A stretch of DNA of 31,064 bases from an uncultured Pseudomonadota bacterium (GTDB taxonomy: Bacteria; Pseudomonadota; Alphaproteobacteria; RF32; CAG-239), in NCBI GenBank assembly GCA_949295395.1, contig CASFLB010000003.1, positions 1-31,064 of the forward strand, given 5' to 3'. A program made the translations under genes and the position numbers. Below, in pieces: positions 7,347 through 15,873 of the stretch (position 1 is its first letter; each line of letters begins with the position of its first letter). Below the pieces are notes generated by a model. That model was not told the DNA's origin. It saw only the letters and a program-made list of their open reading frames with translations, and made no database searches.

Positions 7347-8650
7347 CTTAAGCTGTATATCGTTTTATCCGGCAAACTGTTCACCAATCTTTGGATATAA
7401 AATCCTTGATACATATTTATACCTAAGGAATTTCCAACTTCAACCGCTGCCGGATCATCAACACGACATAAAATCATTTTGGCGCGCTCGGCTCGATTGA
7501 CATAGTCCATAAAATGTTTGTCTTCGTTAATGACATCCATAAAACTCGGATGCCATATTATTTTGATTAAATCGGCCCCAAGATTTTGACGATTTATGTA
7601 TTTTAACTTGTCTACCGTTATTCCATCAATGCATATCTTATACCCTCGATATTGGGCAAAAGTTTTGGCGAGCATATAGGCTTTTATATCACTAAAAATG
7701 TCGACTAACTGCAATTCTAAAACAATTGTCGAGCGCATTGAGGTATTCAAGCTATCATCAAAAGCTAAAAACTCATCAGACAATATGGTCGACACATTTA
7801 AATTCAAACTGAAATTATTGGTTAAGGCGCCATCGTCATGCTGGCTGACATATTCCAAAACCCGTTTATCCAGTGTTCCGGCTAAGGCCAAAAACAGCCA
7901 GGGATTGGCCGTCATATCTAAATCCGGAAGCAACATATCTCTCAATTCACTTATCGCAACATAGGCCTCATCAAATAAAACTTGCGGCGATGACTTGCCG
8001 ATTATGGCACAGACCGACTGACGGCGTATCAAACTGGCAAAATCCGTCATGGATAAGGCTTTTTGAATTTTTCCAAGTAATGACGGCGTGAGCTCTCGTC
8101 TAAGCTTTTTTACTTGAGGTTTTACTATTCGCCATTCATCATATTTGTCCGATGTCGCTTTTTTTCTTAATGCCGAAAAGCTCTGCTCTGCTGCGGCTTT
8201 CATGGCCTCGTCAATGGCTGATTGTAAGTCCTCTCCTAACTCATAATATGTGGCAAATCCGACTTTTTCTAAATCAAACGAATTTTTTATCAGAGGATCA
8301 TCGTGAAAAATGTATCTGACTTTTATCAGGCAAGCTAAAATCTCTTCTTCCATTTTCTTATGATAGATGATAACCATGTCATCATTCGGAAGACCAAAAA
8401 TTTCTCCCTCGCCTTTGCTTGATATAACCTCAAAGGTTTCGACCAAAGACTGACGAGATAAATATTTTTGATTGTTTTCACTGAGTTTGCTGGTACTCAG
8501 ATAAAGTGCCTTATAACTGCTTTTATCTTTGAGACGGGCAATATAATCATTTATCAAGACGTCCTTTTTGGTGTCTGATTGCCCTGATAGGAATAGCTTC
8601 GTTTCCTTTTTCTTATCTGTCTCTTTTTTATTACTCTTAAAGAAAAACAT
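7343..8650 (-). CDS. Degenerate GGDEF/EAL-like protein, second of a tandem pair
   Basis: I chose ATG 8650 (435 residues) over an upstream TTG at 8674. GAGGAAAG sits just before it and overlaps the stop of the previous gene, leaving a 7-bp gap. The C-terminal half (about 195-435) follows an EAL-domain layout: LNLNVS (the usual N-L-S strand), ELQLVD where E-x-T-E is usual, CIDGIT where DDFG is usual, DLIKI with its lysine, and a final QGF. The EAL signature and second aspartate of DDFG are absent, so c-di-GMP hydrolysis is unlikely. The N-terminal half may be a decayed GGDEF fold (GLPNDDMVIIY at the usual position). Probably a receptor or scaffold; the ligand is unknown. It overlaps prmC by 4 bp. 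Confidence 0.7.
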   Translation of the reverse strand: MFFFKSNKKETDKKKETKLFLSGQSDTKKDVLINDYIARLKDKSSYKALYLSTSKLSENNQKYLSRQSLVETFEVISSKGEGEIFGLPNDDMVIIYHKKMEEEILACLIKVRYIFHDDPLIKNSFDLEKVGFATYYELGEDLQSAIDEAMKAAAEQSFSALRKKATSDKYDEWRIVKPQVKKLRRELTPSLLGKIQKALSMTDFASLIRRQSVCAIIGKSSPQVLFDEAYVAISELRDMLLPDLDMTANPWLFLALAGTLDKRVLEYVSQHDDGALTNNFSLNLNVSTILSDEFLAFDDSLNTSMRSTIVLELQLVDIFSDIKAYMLAKTFAQYRGYKICIDGITVDKLKYINRQNLGADLIKIIWHPSFMDVINEDKHFMDYVNRAERAKMILCRVDDPAAVEVGNSLGINMYQGFYIQRLVNSLPDKTIYSLR

Positions 8651-8657
8651 GCTTTCC

Positions 8658-9938
8658 TCACAACAATTTTTCAAGATTTTCTAGGGATTGGCACTCTTGA
8701 CGGAACCGACCTCTTAACAAGCGATGGCGTTTTAGACATTCCTGCGTTGTGCATTTATTTGAAAACGGACATTCTTTCTTTATCAAAGCGGCCTCTATCG
8801 TGTCGATAAACGGACCTTGAAAAACAGAGATACCATGTTCTAAGCCCCACTTTAGCGCCTCTTGCGAATCGCACTTTGCTAAAATGACATTCTTTGATCC
8901 AAGTTTTTCGATAGCGGCTTTCACACTTTCTTTGTTGTTTTCATACGCCATGAGCGGTTCCCAGAATAATTTTATCATATCGGGCTGAAGTTGGTCGATG
9001 TTTATCATATCCAAAGATTGAGGGTTAAGCGAATCGATTAGCAACTCATGGCCGCCTTTGTGCAGTATGTCCTTTACTTCTTTATATTGTTCCATGTTGT
9101 TTAAGATGTCCATCATTTGGACTTCTACAACAATTTTTTGTTCCGGCTTCAAAAAACTTTTGGCAAATAAAACAAATTCTTTTGAAAAAACAGATGATAA
9201 ATTTAAGTTCAAACTTATTTTTTGCGGCCATTGCTCCAATTCAGCGTAACCAAATGCCGACAGGGTCTTTTTATCCAAAACCTGTGTCAGATACTGAAAC
9301 AGCCAACGGTCTGCCGTCAAATCCAAATCCTCGGGAAAATAGGGACTCAAGTCCTTTATAGCGACAAAAAACTCTTGCATATAGACGCTAAAACTGCCGC
9401 CGCTTTTGGCTTCTAAAATACTTTGCCTTTTTACAAGTTCTGAAATATCTATTTCATCAAGTTTTTCAACAACTTTATCAATTTCTTCGGCTCGGAGAGG
9501 TCTTTTAACCGGAGGATTATTTTGAACACTATTTAAATGCTGAGCTTGGAGCTGCTCTATTTTTGTATAAAAGCTCACAAAATCTGTCGGGAAAGAATAT
9601 ACTTTAGCAAAGTCACGACTGTCATGTGATAAAATCGGGTCAGCGGCCAAACCAGTACGCAATTTTTTTACGGCCTCGTCAACAACCTCCGGCGGCGTAT
9701 TTTTGCTCAAAATCGCGATATCACCATTACTTAAAACAAACATCACGCCCTTTGTCGTCCCAACGACGCTGTCAAACAATCGCGCAATAACTTTAACAAA
9801 TTGAGGATGTCTGTTTTTCGGTTTTAGCCGTGATATATTCACATAAAGAACCGTATAGCCGAGCGGATTGCGCGCGACTCTATCCAGAGCGTCGAGCAGA
9901 ATTTTTTCTGATAATATGCTTTTTTGTTTTGCTGCCAT
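8658..9938 (-). CDS. Degenerate GGDEF/EAL-like protein with Cys-rich tail, first of a tandem pair
   Basis: The 426-residue protein is a clear paralogue of the following gene. Residues about 20-105 resemble a decayed GGDEF fold (VLSNGDIAIL where GGDEF would be). Residues about 160-395 follow the EAL barrel: SLNLNLS, VVEVQMMD, LLIDSLN in place of DDFG, DMIKLFW and VFQGPF. Catalytic metal ligands are largely missing, so enzyme activity is unlikely. The tail after about 388 carries CPFSNKC and QEC motifs, four Cys within about 35 residues including the one near the end, which could bind a metal or cluster. There is no good Shine-Dalgarno, but an in-frame stop upstream rules out an earlier start. 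It is 51 bp downstream of the kinase-like gene. Confidence 0.7.
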   Translation of the reverse strand: MAAKQKSILSEKILLDALDRVARNPLGYTVLYVNISRLKPKNRHPQFVKVIARLFDSVVGTTKGVMFVLSNGDIAILSKNTPPEVVDEAVKKLRTGLAADPILSHDSRDFAKVYSFPTDFVSFYTKIEQLQAQHLNSVQNNPPVKRPLRAEEIDKVVEKLDEIDISELVKRQSILEAKSGGSFSVYMQEFFVAIKDLSPYFPEDLDLTADRWLFQYLTQVLDKKTLSAFGYAELEQWPQKISLNLNLSSVFSKEFVLFAKSFLKPEQKIVVEVQMMDILNNMEQYKEVKDILHKGGHELLIDSLNPQSLDMINIDQLQPDMIKLFWEPLMAYENNKESVKAAIEKLGSKNVILAKCDSQEALKWGLEHGISVFQGPFIDTIEAALIKKECPFSNKCTTQECLKRHRLLRGRFRQECQSLENLEKLL

Positions 9939-9989
9939 TGTTTTTTATTCTTTGCACTTTTCCTCTTATTTTACAGTATCGCAAATTCG

Positions 9990-10907
9990 CTAATTTTTTG
10001 CTAATAAATTTATCAGTTTATCCACGGGTTCACTTTCATGATAAGGCTTTAACAATAAAATCGTCTTTTTATCTTTTTCCAAGATGTTCTTTAACCCATG
10101 ATGATTTTCGCTAGCGCTGACAAATATAATAATTAGATGCGGATTTTTTTGCCTTAAGCTTTTATATTCTTCCAAGGCATTTTTCTCCCATAGCATTATA
10201 TCTAAATACAAAACATCAACTTCCTTATAATTTATGGTCTCAAAGCGGCTAAAACTTGATACCTTTATTCCGGCACGTTTTAATATAAGGGTTAGAATAC
10301 GTCGTAAAACCGGTTCATCTTCAATAACAACCGCGTTTATCTTCTTTTGAGGTATTGATATTTTAAATTTCGTCTCTCCCTTTTGAGACTGAACTGTTAT
10401 GCTTCCTCCACTTTTTTCAATCTCTTTCTTTACCCAATAAAGACCTAAGCCATGCCCTTTCTTTTTTTTATGCGTATACCCTGCCTTAAATATATTTTCA
10501 ATATCTCTCGGCGCTATACCTTGACCATTATCAATTACCTCCAAATCATACCAACCTTGACGGCTTTGGGTTCGAATCAAAATTTTTCCTTTGTCTTTTA
10601 TGGCTTCCGCGGCATTTTTTAATAAATTTATAAAAACATCCTCCACTATCTTACGCTCCATTCTTAGCGGCAAAAGACTTCCTTTTAGTTCTGTTTCGAC
10701 CTTAAGTCGCGGATACCTCTTTGACATAAATCTCGCTATATGCCTTATGCTATCGTTTAAACTTTGCGGTTTAAAATCATCCGTTATTTTACAAAAGGCT
10801 CTGTTTTTGGCGTTATGTTCAGCTAGTTTTCTTTTTAAACCAACCTTTTTTATTGCGATTATTGTAACAACAAAAACACAAATTAGACTTATGGCAATTA
10901 TCTTCAT
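9990..10907 (-). CDS. Kinase-like ATPase/receiver hybrid lacking the phosphoacceptor His region
   Basis: The 305-residue protein starts with one membrane helix (about 3-19). It then enters directly the segment just before the N-box of a histidine kinase ATPase domain. The N-box is intact (NLLKNAAEAI, 94-103), as are G1 (DNGQG, 126-130) and G2 (GHGLGL, 151-156). A complete receiver follows: acidic pair E196/D197, phosphoacceptor D236, Ser264 or Ser266, and K287. A normal H-box and dimerisation helix pair are absent; the helix-anchored N-terminus takes their place. It may phosphorylate nothing, act with another kinase, or be a sensor of receiver state. GGAGAAAC before the ATG is a good ribosome-binding site. 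It heads the unit leading to prmC. Confidence 0.8.
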   Translation of the reverse strand: MKIIAISLICVFVVTIIAIKKVGLKRKLAEHNAKNRAFCKITDDFKPQSLNDSIRHIARFMSKRYPRLKVETELKGSLLPLRMERKIVEDVFINLLKNAAEAIKDKGKILIRTQSRQGWYDLEVIDNGQGIAPRDIENIFKAGYTHKKKKGHGLGLYWVKKEIEKSGGSITVQSQKGETKFKISIPQKKINAVVIEDEPVLRRILTLILKRAGIKVSSFSRFETINYKEVDVLYLDIMLWEKNALEEYKSLRQKNPHLIIIFVSASENHHGLKNILEKDKKTILLLKPYHESEPVDKLINLLAKN

Positions 10908-10949
10908 CTTTTGTTTCTCCTCATTTAAGTTAAAACTAGCAAAAACTGA

Positions 10950-10977
10950 TTGATTTTTAATTAAGCCTCGTTATAAT
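10950..10977 (+). promoter_or_regulatory. Sigma70 promoter for the hydrogenase–ugd unit
   Basis: TTGATT (10950-10955) and a perfect TATAAT (10972-10977) are separated by 16 bp, giving a start near 10984 and a leader of about 40 bases before ATG 11023. This places the TTG at 10990 almost at the transcription start, supporting the ATG at 11023 as the real start. Confidence 0.6.
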
Positions 10978-11022
10978 CAGTTTGAATTTTTGTTATTGAT
11001 AATTTTAGAGGATTTTCGGCCG

Positions 11023-12486
11023 ATGTTACCCCAGAAAAATAACGTTGCACCTATTCGTAATCAAATTATTGTTAAAGTTGCTCAAAGTTTTCTTAAAGAC
11101 CGCTTTCAAACGGCTGATGCCATTCCGTCCGAAATCATGCCCGATGGCTCTTTCTTTTATCATGCCTCAATTGATATTGACCGCGATATTATCAAAAATA
11201 TCGCTTTAGCTGTTATGGGCTTTTCTCCGGCTGACGAGGAAGGTAAAAATAAGTCTCTTAATGAATATGGCCAAGAAGCTCTTAAACGCCAAAAGCTTTT
11301 GCCCAGCAAACTCTCGGTTATTAATGTTGCTTGTCAAGCGTGCATGAAACAACAGCATGTTGTTACAAACTATTGCCGCGGTTGTGTCGCGCGCCCCTGT
11401 CAGGTTAACTGTCCTAAAGGCGCTATTTCTTTTACCCCTGAAAACCGCGCTCATATCAATCCCGATCTCTGCATTAACTGCGGTATTTGTTTTAATAGCT
11501 GTCCCTATAATGCTATTATTAAAGTTCCGGTTCCTTGTGAGGATTCTTGTCCGGTCGGTGCAATTACTAAAGATGCTGATGGTAAAGAACATATCGATGC
11601 CGAAAAATGTATTTCTTGCGGAAAATGTCTTCGCTCTTGCCCCTTTGGTGCCATTGTTGAGCCTTATCAAATTATTGATGTTCTTAAGGCCATTAAAGAT
11701 GAAGGCAAAAAAGTTGCCGCCATGTTGGCTCCGGCTGTTGTCGGGCAATTTGCCGGAACAATCAATAATTTAGTCGGCGCCATGAAAAAGCTTGGCTTTG
11801 CTGATGTTTTTGAAGTGGCGGTCGGCGCCGATATTACCACTGAAAAAGAAGCGGCTGAATTTATTGAACGCATGGAAAAAGGCGAGAAGTTTATGACAAC
11901 CTCTTGTTGTCCGGCTTATTTCCGCGCGGCAAAAACGGCTATTCCGGAAATTGCTCATTATGTTTCCGATACGCATACTCCGATGTCTTATGCTGCTGAG
12001 CAAATTAAGTCTGAACATCCGGATTATGTCACGGTCTTTGTCGGCCCTTGCTACGCTAAACGTGTTGAAGCTGAAACAGACCCCTTTGTTGACTATGTTA
12101 TTACTTTTGAAGAACTTGGGGCAATGCTTGAAGCTGATGAAATTGACGTGGCTTCCTCTCCGGCTGAAAACTTTTCCCAAGTGTCTTGTTATCAAGGTCG
12201 TCAATTTCCGGTTACCGGTGGTGTTGCCGGCGCGGTTAAGTCTTTGGTTGAAGGAAAAGCCGATATTCGTCCCGAGATGATTGATGGCTTGACTAAAGAT
12301 AGCCTTAAGTTGTTAAAACGCTATGCTCTTAAAGGCTGTGATAATAACATGATTGAGGTTATGTGTTGTGAAGGCGGTTGTGTTGCCGGTCCGGGTTGCT
12401 TGGCAATGCCCAAAAAGGCAGCTGTTGCCGTTGGCAATTATGTAAAAACCGGTCAAGATTTAAAACAAAAAATCGAATCAAAGTAA
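11023..12486 (+). CDS. Monomeric [FeFe]-hydrogenase, group B-like
   Basis: It should catalyse reversible proton reduction to H2 with ferredoxin, or sense H2, in the cytoplasm. I took ATG 11023 (487 residues; GAGGA precedes it). Residues about 104-130 carry a Cys cluster (CQAC, CRGC, CQVNC); classic [4Fe-4S] motifs follow at 150-160 (CINCGICFNSC) and 196-206 (CISCGKCLRSC), with extra Cys at 172-176. The H-cluster motifs are L1 TSCCPAY (293-299), L2 GPCYAKR (341-347) and L3 MCCEGGC (447-453). All four expected H-cluster ligands (C296, C343, C449, C453) and the proton-relay Cys (C295) are present, so it looks catalytically able. TSCCPAY and GPC match group B rather than classical group A enzymes. 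Maturases HydE, HydF and HydG are not in the window but would be required. Confidence 0.9.
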   Translation: MLPQKNNVAPIRNQIIVKVAQSFLKDRFQTADAIPSEIMPDGSFFYHASIDIDRDIIKNIALAVMGFSPADEEGKNKSLNEYGQEALKRQKLLPSKLSVINVACQACMKQQHVVTNYCRGCVARPCQVNCPKGAISFTPENRAHINPDLCINCGICFNSCPYNAIIKVPVPCEDSCPVGAITKDADGKEHIDAEKCISCGKCLRSCPFGAIVEPYQIIDVLKAIKDEGKKVAAMLAPAVVGQFAGTINNLVGAMKKLGFADVFEVAVGADITTEKEAAEFIERMEKGEKFMTTSCCPAYFRAAKTAIPEIAHYVSDTHTPMSYAAEQIKSEHPDYVTVFVGPCYAKRVEAETDPFVDYVITFEELGAMLEADEIDVASSPAENFSQVSCYQGRQFPVTGGVAGAVKSLVEGKADIRPEMIDGLTKDSLKLLKRYALKGCDNNMIEVMCCEGGCVAGPGCLAMPKKAAVAVGNYVKTGQDLKQKIESK

Positions 12487-12515
12487 ATTTTTCCTAAAAG
12501 GAAGAAAGGACTATC

Positions 12516-13811
12516 ATGAAAATTGCAATTATCGGCACAGGATATGTTGGGCTTCCGACAGGTGTCGGTCTTGCGGAACTCGGAAATGATGTTGTTTGCA
12601 TTGATCGTGAACCATCAAAAATTGAGCGTCTTAATCATGGGCAGCTGACGATTTTTGAAGATGGACTTGAAGAACTTTTTAAGAAAAATGCTCAGGCAAA
12701 ACGTATTCGTTTTACAACTTCTATGAAAGAAGGTGTTTCTTCTGCTGATGTTGTTCTTATTGCCGTTGGGACCCCTCCTCACCCCGTCACCAAAGAAGCC
12801 GATATGAAGTATATTCATGCGGCAGCAACGGAATTGGCTGAATATTTAACCGGTTATACCGTCGTGGCTACGAAATCAACCGTTCCTGTCGGGACGGGCG
12901 ATGATGTTGAGACGCTTATCCGCAAAAAAAATCCAACCGCTGATTTTGATGTTGTTTCTTTGCCTGAGTTTTTACGCGAAGGATATGCCATTCATGACTT
13001 TTTTAATCCTGACCGTATTATCATCGGGGCAAACTCTGAACGTGCTTGCGCTCTTCTTAAACAGCTTTATCAGCCTTTCGCTCATAAAACGACAATTCTG
13101 TGTGTTAAACGCCGCTCGTCCGAAACGATTAAATATGCGTCAAACGCTTTCTTAGCCATGAAAATTCATTATATTAATGAAATGGCTAATTTCTGTGAAA
13201 AAACAGGAGCTGATATTTTTGAAGTCGCTAAAGGAATGGGGCTGGATTCTCGTATTGGCAATCGTTTTCTTAATCCCGGCCCCGGTTATGGCGGAAGTTG
13301 TTTCCCTAAAGACACTAACGCTATGGCTTATATGGCTCGCCAAAACGGCGTTGATTTAACCTTAATTGAAACAACAATCAAAGGAAATGAGCTCCGCTTT
13401 GCTCAAATGGCAGAAAAAGTCATTCAAGCGACTAAATCTGATACCCCAAAAATTGCGGTTCTCGGTTTGGCTTTTAAAAACGGCACCGATGATTGCCGTA
13501 TGTCTCCTGCTCTTTCTATTGTCCAAGAACTCATTCGCCGCAACGCTCAAATTACAGCCTTTGACCCTAAGGCTATGGAAAATGCCAAACTTATTCTTGG
13601 TGATAAAATTACTTATGCTGATGATATCTATTCTTGTCTAAAAGATGCTGATGTACTTGCTGTCTTAACCGAATGGGAGGACTTCAAAGCTCTTGACTTT
13701 GAAAAAGCGGCACATTTGATGGCTCAAAAAGTTATTGTTGATTGTCGCAATATGCTTGATATGAACAAAGCTCTTGAATACGGCTTTTCCTACCAAGGTG
13801 TTGGGCGATAA
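12516..13811 (+). CDS. ugd: UDP-glucose 6-dehydrogenase family protein
   Basis: It oxidises UDP-glucose to UDP-glucuronate with two NAD+, supplying acidic sugar for capsule, exopolysaccharide or LPS. The 431-residue protein has the N-terminal Rossmann motif GTGYVG at 7-12, the VGTPP strand, the STVPVGT motif, the catalytic cysteine C262 in GGSCFPKD, and the C-terminal UDP-binding domain starting around 310 (LGLAFKNGTDDCR). Length and motifs are typical. GGAAGAAAGG provides a ribosome-binding site. It starts 29 bp after the hydrogenase stop with no terminator between, so the two are probably co-transcribed despite having no obvious shared task. GDP-mannose dehydrogenase is a less likely alternative; the GTGYVGL start and C-terminal motif favour UDP-glucose. 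Confidence 0.9.
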   Translation: MKIAIIGTGYVGLPTGVGLAELGNDVVCIDREPSKIERLNHGQLTIFEDGLEELFKKNAQAKRIRFTTSMKEGVSSADVVLIAVGTPPHPVTKEADMKYIHAAATELAEYLTGYTVVATKSTVPVGTGDDVETLIRKKNPTADFDVVSLPEFLREGYAIHDFFNPDRIIIGANSERACALLKQLYQPFAHKTTILCVKRRSSETIKYASNAFLAMKIHYINEMANFCEKTGADIFEVAKGMGLDSRIGNRFLNPGPGYGGSCFPKDTNAMAYMARQNGVDLTLIETTIKGNELRFAQMAEKVIQATKSDTPKIAVLGLAFKNGTDDCRMSPALSIVQELIRRNAQITAFDPKAMENAKLILGDKITYADDIYSCLKDADVLAVLTEWEDFKALDFEKAAHLMAQKVIVDCRNMLDMNKALEYGFSYQGVGR

Positions 13812-13836
13812 ACGTATATGGTATTTTGTGGGGGCT

Positions 13837-14718
13837 TTAGCTTAAATATATTCCTATGACGGCTATACTCCCTAAAAGTACTGCTGTCAGTTTTTTGAAA
13901 GTGAAGTAGTCTGTCTTTAGAATTACAGACAAAATAAACAATAAAAATGCTCGCATTTGGGATATAACGATGACAATGGTTGGCGCATCGTTGTTAAAGC
14001 TTATCGTTTCAAAAATATAATATATGGCTTCAAAACAACCAACCCCAAAGCATAAAACATATATATTTTTCCACCAGACAACCTTCTTTGATGGTGGCTG
14101 TGGATTCGAGAATTTTACTCTTTGACTTTGGTAGGCAAAGTAAGGAATGGCCAACAGGTAATACCCTAAGTTTATTCCAATTTCATTCGCGCCTTTGTGG
14201 GCTGCTAATTTTACCAAATAGGGACCCGCCAAATAAAGCAAAACCGAGATGATGATATAAACCAATCCGATTGCTCTTATCTTTTTTACTGTTTCTGTTC
14301 CTTTTTTTTGACTGCTTTTCGTAAATAAAAAAATTGAAAAAATAAAAAGAACCAATAATCCGATGAACGATGGCGTCATCTTAACATATCCCATCATCGA
14401 ATCGATCATGAATGTTAAAAATAAACTACTTGCTTCTATTAAACCGATCAAAGCTAATGGGATATATTTAAGTGATTTTACAAAAAAGATATAACCTGCT
14501 AATATCAAGGCGGCGTGTACCACAACGTAAATGGCTGAGTTCAACGGAAGTGCTATCCCGCTTACCAAACCGATTATTGCTTGAAGCAGTCCTGCCGTTA
14601 AGGATGTTAGAAATAAAACCCTATGATAATTATAACGGTTAACCGTATAATCTAAAAGGGAATCGCAAAATGAATTTGAGATGCTTGAAATGATTGCGGT
14701 ATAACGACTGGGATTCAA
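13837..14718 (-). CDS. DMT/EamA-like multispanning membrane protein
   Basis: The 293-residue protein has about nine or ten hydrophobic helices in two halves separated by a basic stretch (SSQKKGTETVKK, about 135-146), the layout of drug/metabolite transporters of the EamA type. The substrate cannot be read from sequence. The start is TTG at 14718: AGAGGAAAAA is ideally placed before it and no ATG exists near the N-terminus. It converges on ugd with a 25-bp gap and no strong terminator seen. Nearby sugar-nucleotide and glycosyltransferase genes make export of an envelope precursor possible, which is inference only. Confidence 0.75.
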   Translation of the reverse strand: MNPSRYTAIISSISNSFCDSLLDYTVNRYNYHRVLFLTSLTAGLLQAIIGLVSGIALPLNSAIYVVVHAALILAGYIFFVKSLKYIPLALIGLIEASSLFLTFMIDSMMGYVKMTPSFIGLLVLFIFSIFLFTKSSQKKGTETVKKIRAIGLVYIIISVLLYLAGPYLVKLAAHKGANEIGINLGYYLLAIPYFAYQSQRVKFSNPQPPSKKVVWWKNIYVLCFGVGCFEAIYYIFETISFNNDAPTIVIVISQMRAFLLFILSVILKTDYFTFKKLTAVLLGSIAVIGIYLS

Positions 14719-14884
14719 ATTTTTCCTCTTTTCTTGTTACAAGCTTTGTATATTTTAAATAGTTTTTCTTAAAATTTTATAAAGTAGATCTTTCGTACTT
14801 TTGACCACTTTCTCTTCCATAAAATATCTACAAATACTTGTATAAAAGATTTACGCACATCTTAAAAAATATCGTTGTATATTT

Positions 14885-14912
14885 TTGAATGTATATTATG
14901 ATTCTTTATAGT
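14885..14912 (+). promoter_or_regulatory. Candidate promoter of the glycosyltransferase gene
   Basis: TTGAAT (14885-14890) and TATAGT (14907-14912) are separated by 16 bp. The predicted start near 14919 lies downstream of the first in-frame ATG (14914), which argues for translation from ATG 14941. The rest of the 14719-14913 gap is AT-rich and I see nothing else in it. Confidence 0.4.
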
Positions 14913-14940
14913 TATGTACTTTTTTTTATGGATGTTATTT

Positions 14941-15873
14941 ATGCCGGCAGTTTCTATCATCATTCCTGTTTACAATACTGAGAAGTATCTTCAGCGTTGC
15001 CTTGATTCCGTTTTAAATCAGACTTTTTCGGATTTAGAGATTATTTGCGTTAATGATGGTTCAACCGATAATTCTCTTAATCTTTTGCAAAATTATGCTC
15101 AACACGATAAAAGAATAAAAATTGTTACTCAAACCAATCAAGGGCAATCGCAAGCACGCAATAACGGAATGCTTCAAGCATCAGGAAAATATTTCTGTTT
15201 TCTTGATTCTGACGACTTTCTTGATGATAATTTTATTGAATGTTTATATAAAAAGGCTGAAAAAGAAAAGGCTGACGTTGTTATGACGGGAACTCGCCAT
15301 ATCTCTAAAACAAAAATCACTATGGATTATTTGTTTGAAGGGGCGCTTTCCTCGTTTTGCGATCGCGTCAAATCTCTTCCTCATGGCGGAGCTTGCAATA
15401 AACTTTATTCCCGTGATTTTCTCAACAAATATCATTTGACTTTTCCTGCGGGGCTTTATTTTGAAGATAACCCCTTTACGATTCAGGTGTGCTATTTTGC
15501 AAATAAATTTGTTACAATTCATAGTGGAGGCTATAATTATGTATACAATGGATTTAGTACTACTCAAGACCCTCAAAAAGAGCAGAAACGCCTTACCGAC
15601 GGTCTTATTATTACAAAAAAGATTATGGATTTTACTGTTTTTTATCATCTGCCACCTCGTGAAAGAAAGGTTGTTTCTGACTTTTGTTTGAAATACATTA
15701 TAAATCACAGAAAACTGGCTGAAGATAATTATCGACTTGACGTTCTTTCTCTTATTGAAAAGACGAAAACTTTTTATCGCCTTTATTCAAAAATTCGATT
15801 GAAAGCAATTCGAAAAAACATTAAAAATTTTTTTGCGAGACTTTTAGGAATTAAAACAAAAAAATCCGCTTAA
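14941..15873 (+). CDS. Family 2 glycosyltransferase
   Basis: The enzyme transfers a sugar from a nucleotide donor, probably onto an envelope polysaccharide or lipid. With the start at ATG 14941 it has 310 residues and opens with the standard family 2 beginning, VSIIIPVYN (4-12), then NDGSTDN (38-44) and the metal-binding DSDD at 89-92. ATGs at 14914 and 14932 would add nine or three residues, but 14914 falls upstream of the predicted transcription start and all starts have weak ribosome-binding sites. The C-terminal part (from about 210) is basic and not recognised. It has its own promoter and its stop codon lies inside the terminator hairpin. Donor and acceptor are unknown; UDP-glucuronate made by the nearby ugd is one possible donor. 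Confidence 0.88.
   Translation: MPAVSIIIPVYNTEKYLQRCLDSVLNQTFSDLEIICVNDGSTDNSLNLLQNYAQHDKRIKIVTQTNQGQSQARNNGMLQASGKYFCFLDSDDFLDDNFIECLYKKAEKEKADVVMTGTRHISKTKITMDYLFEGALSSFCDRVKSLPHGGACNKLYSRDFLNKYHLTFPAGLYFEDNPFTIQVCYFANKFVTIHSGGYNYVYNGFSTTQDPQKEQKRLTDGLIITKKIMDFTVFYHLPPRERKVVSDFCLKYIINHRKLAEDNYRLDVLSLIEKTKTFYRLYSKIRLKAIRKNIKNFFARLLGIKTKKSA

Noticed and set aside
8651..8674. Extended N-terminus of the second pseudo-EAL protein from a TTG codon
   Set aside because: It would overlap the preceding gene and has no ribosome-binding site, while ATG 8650 has GAGGAAAG just before it.
10950..10964. FNR-like site TTGAT....ATTAA near the hydrogenase promoter
   Set aside because: The two half-sites are spaced five rather than four bases apart and the second differs from ATCAA; it overlaps the -35 box and AT-rich sequence, so the match is probably chance.
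11206..12204. Minus-strand frames of 180 and 144 codons across the hydrogenase gene
   Set aside because: They lie opposite cysteine-rich motifs of the hydrogenase, show no family features, and have no promoter or ribosome-binding site.
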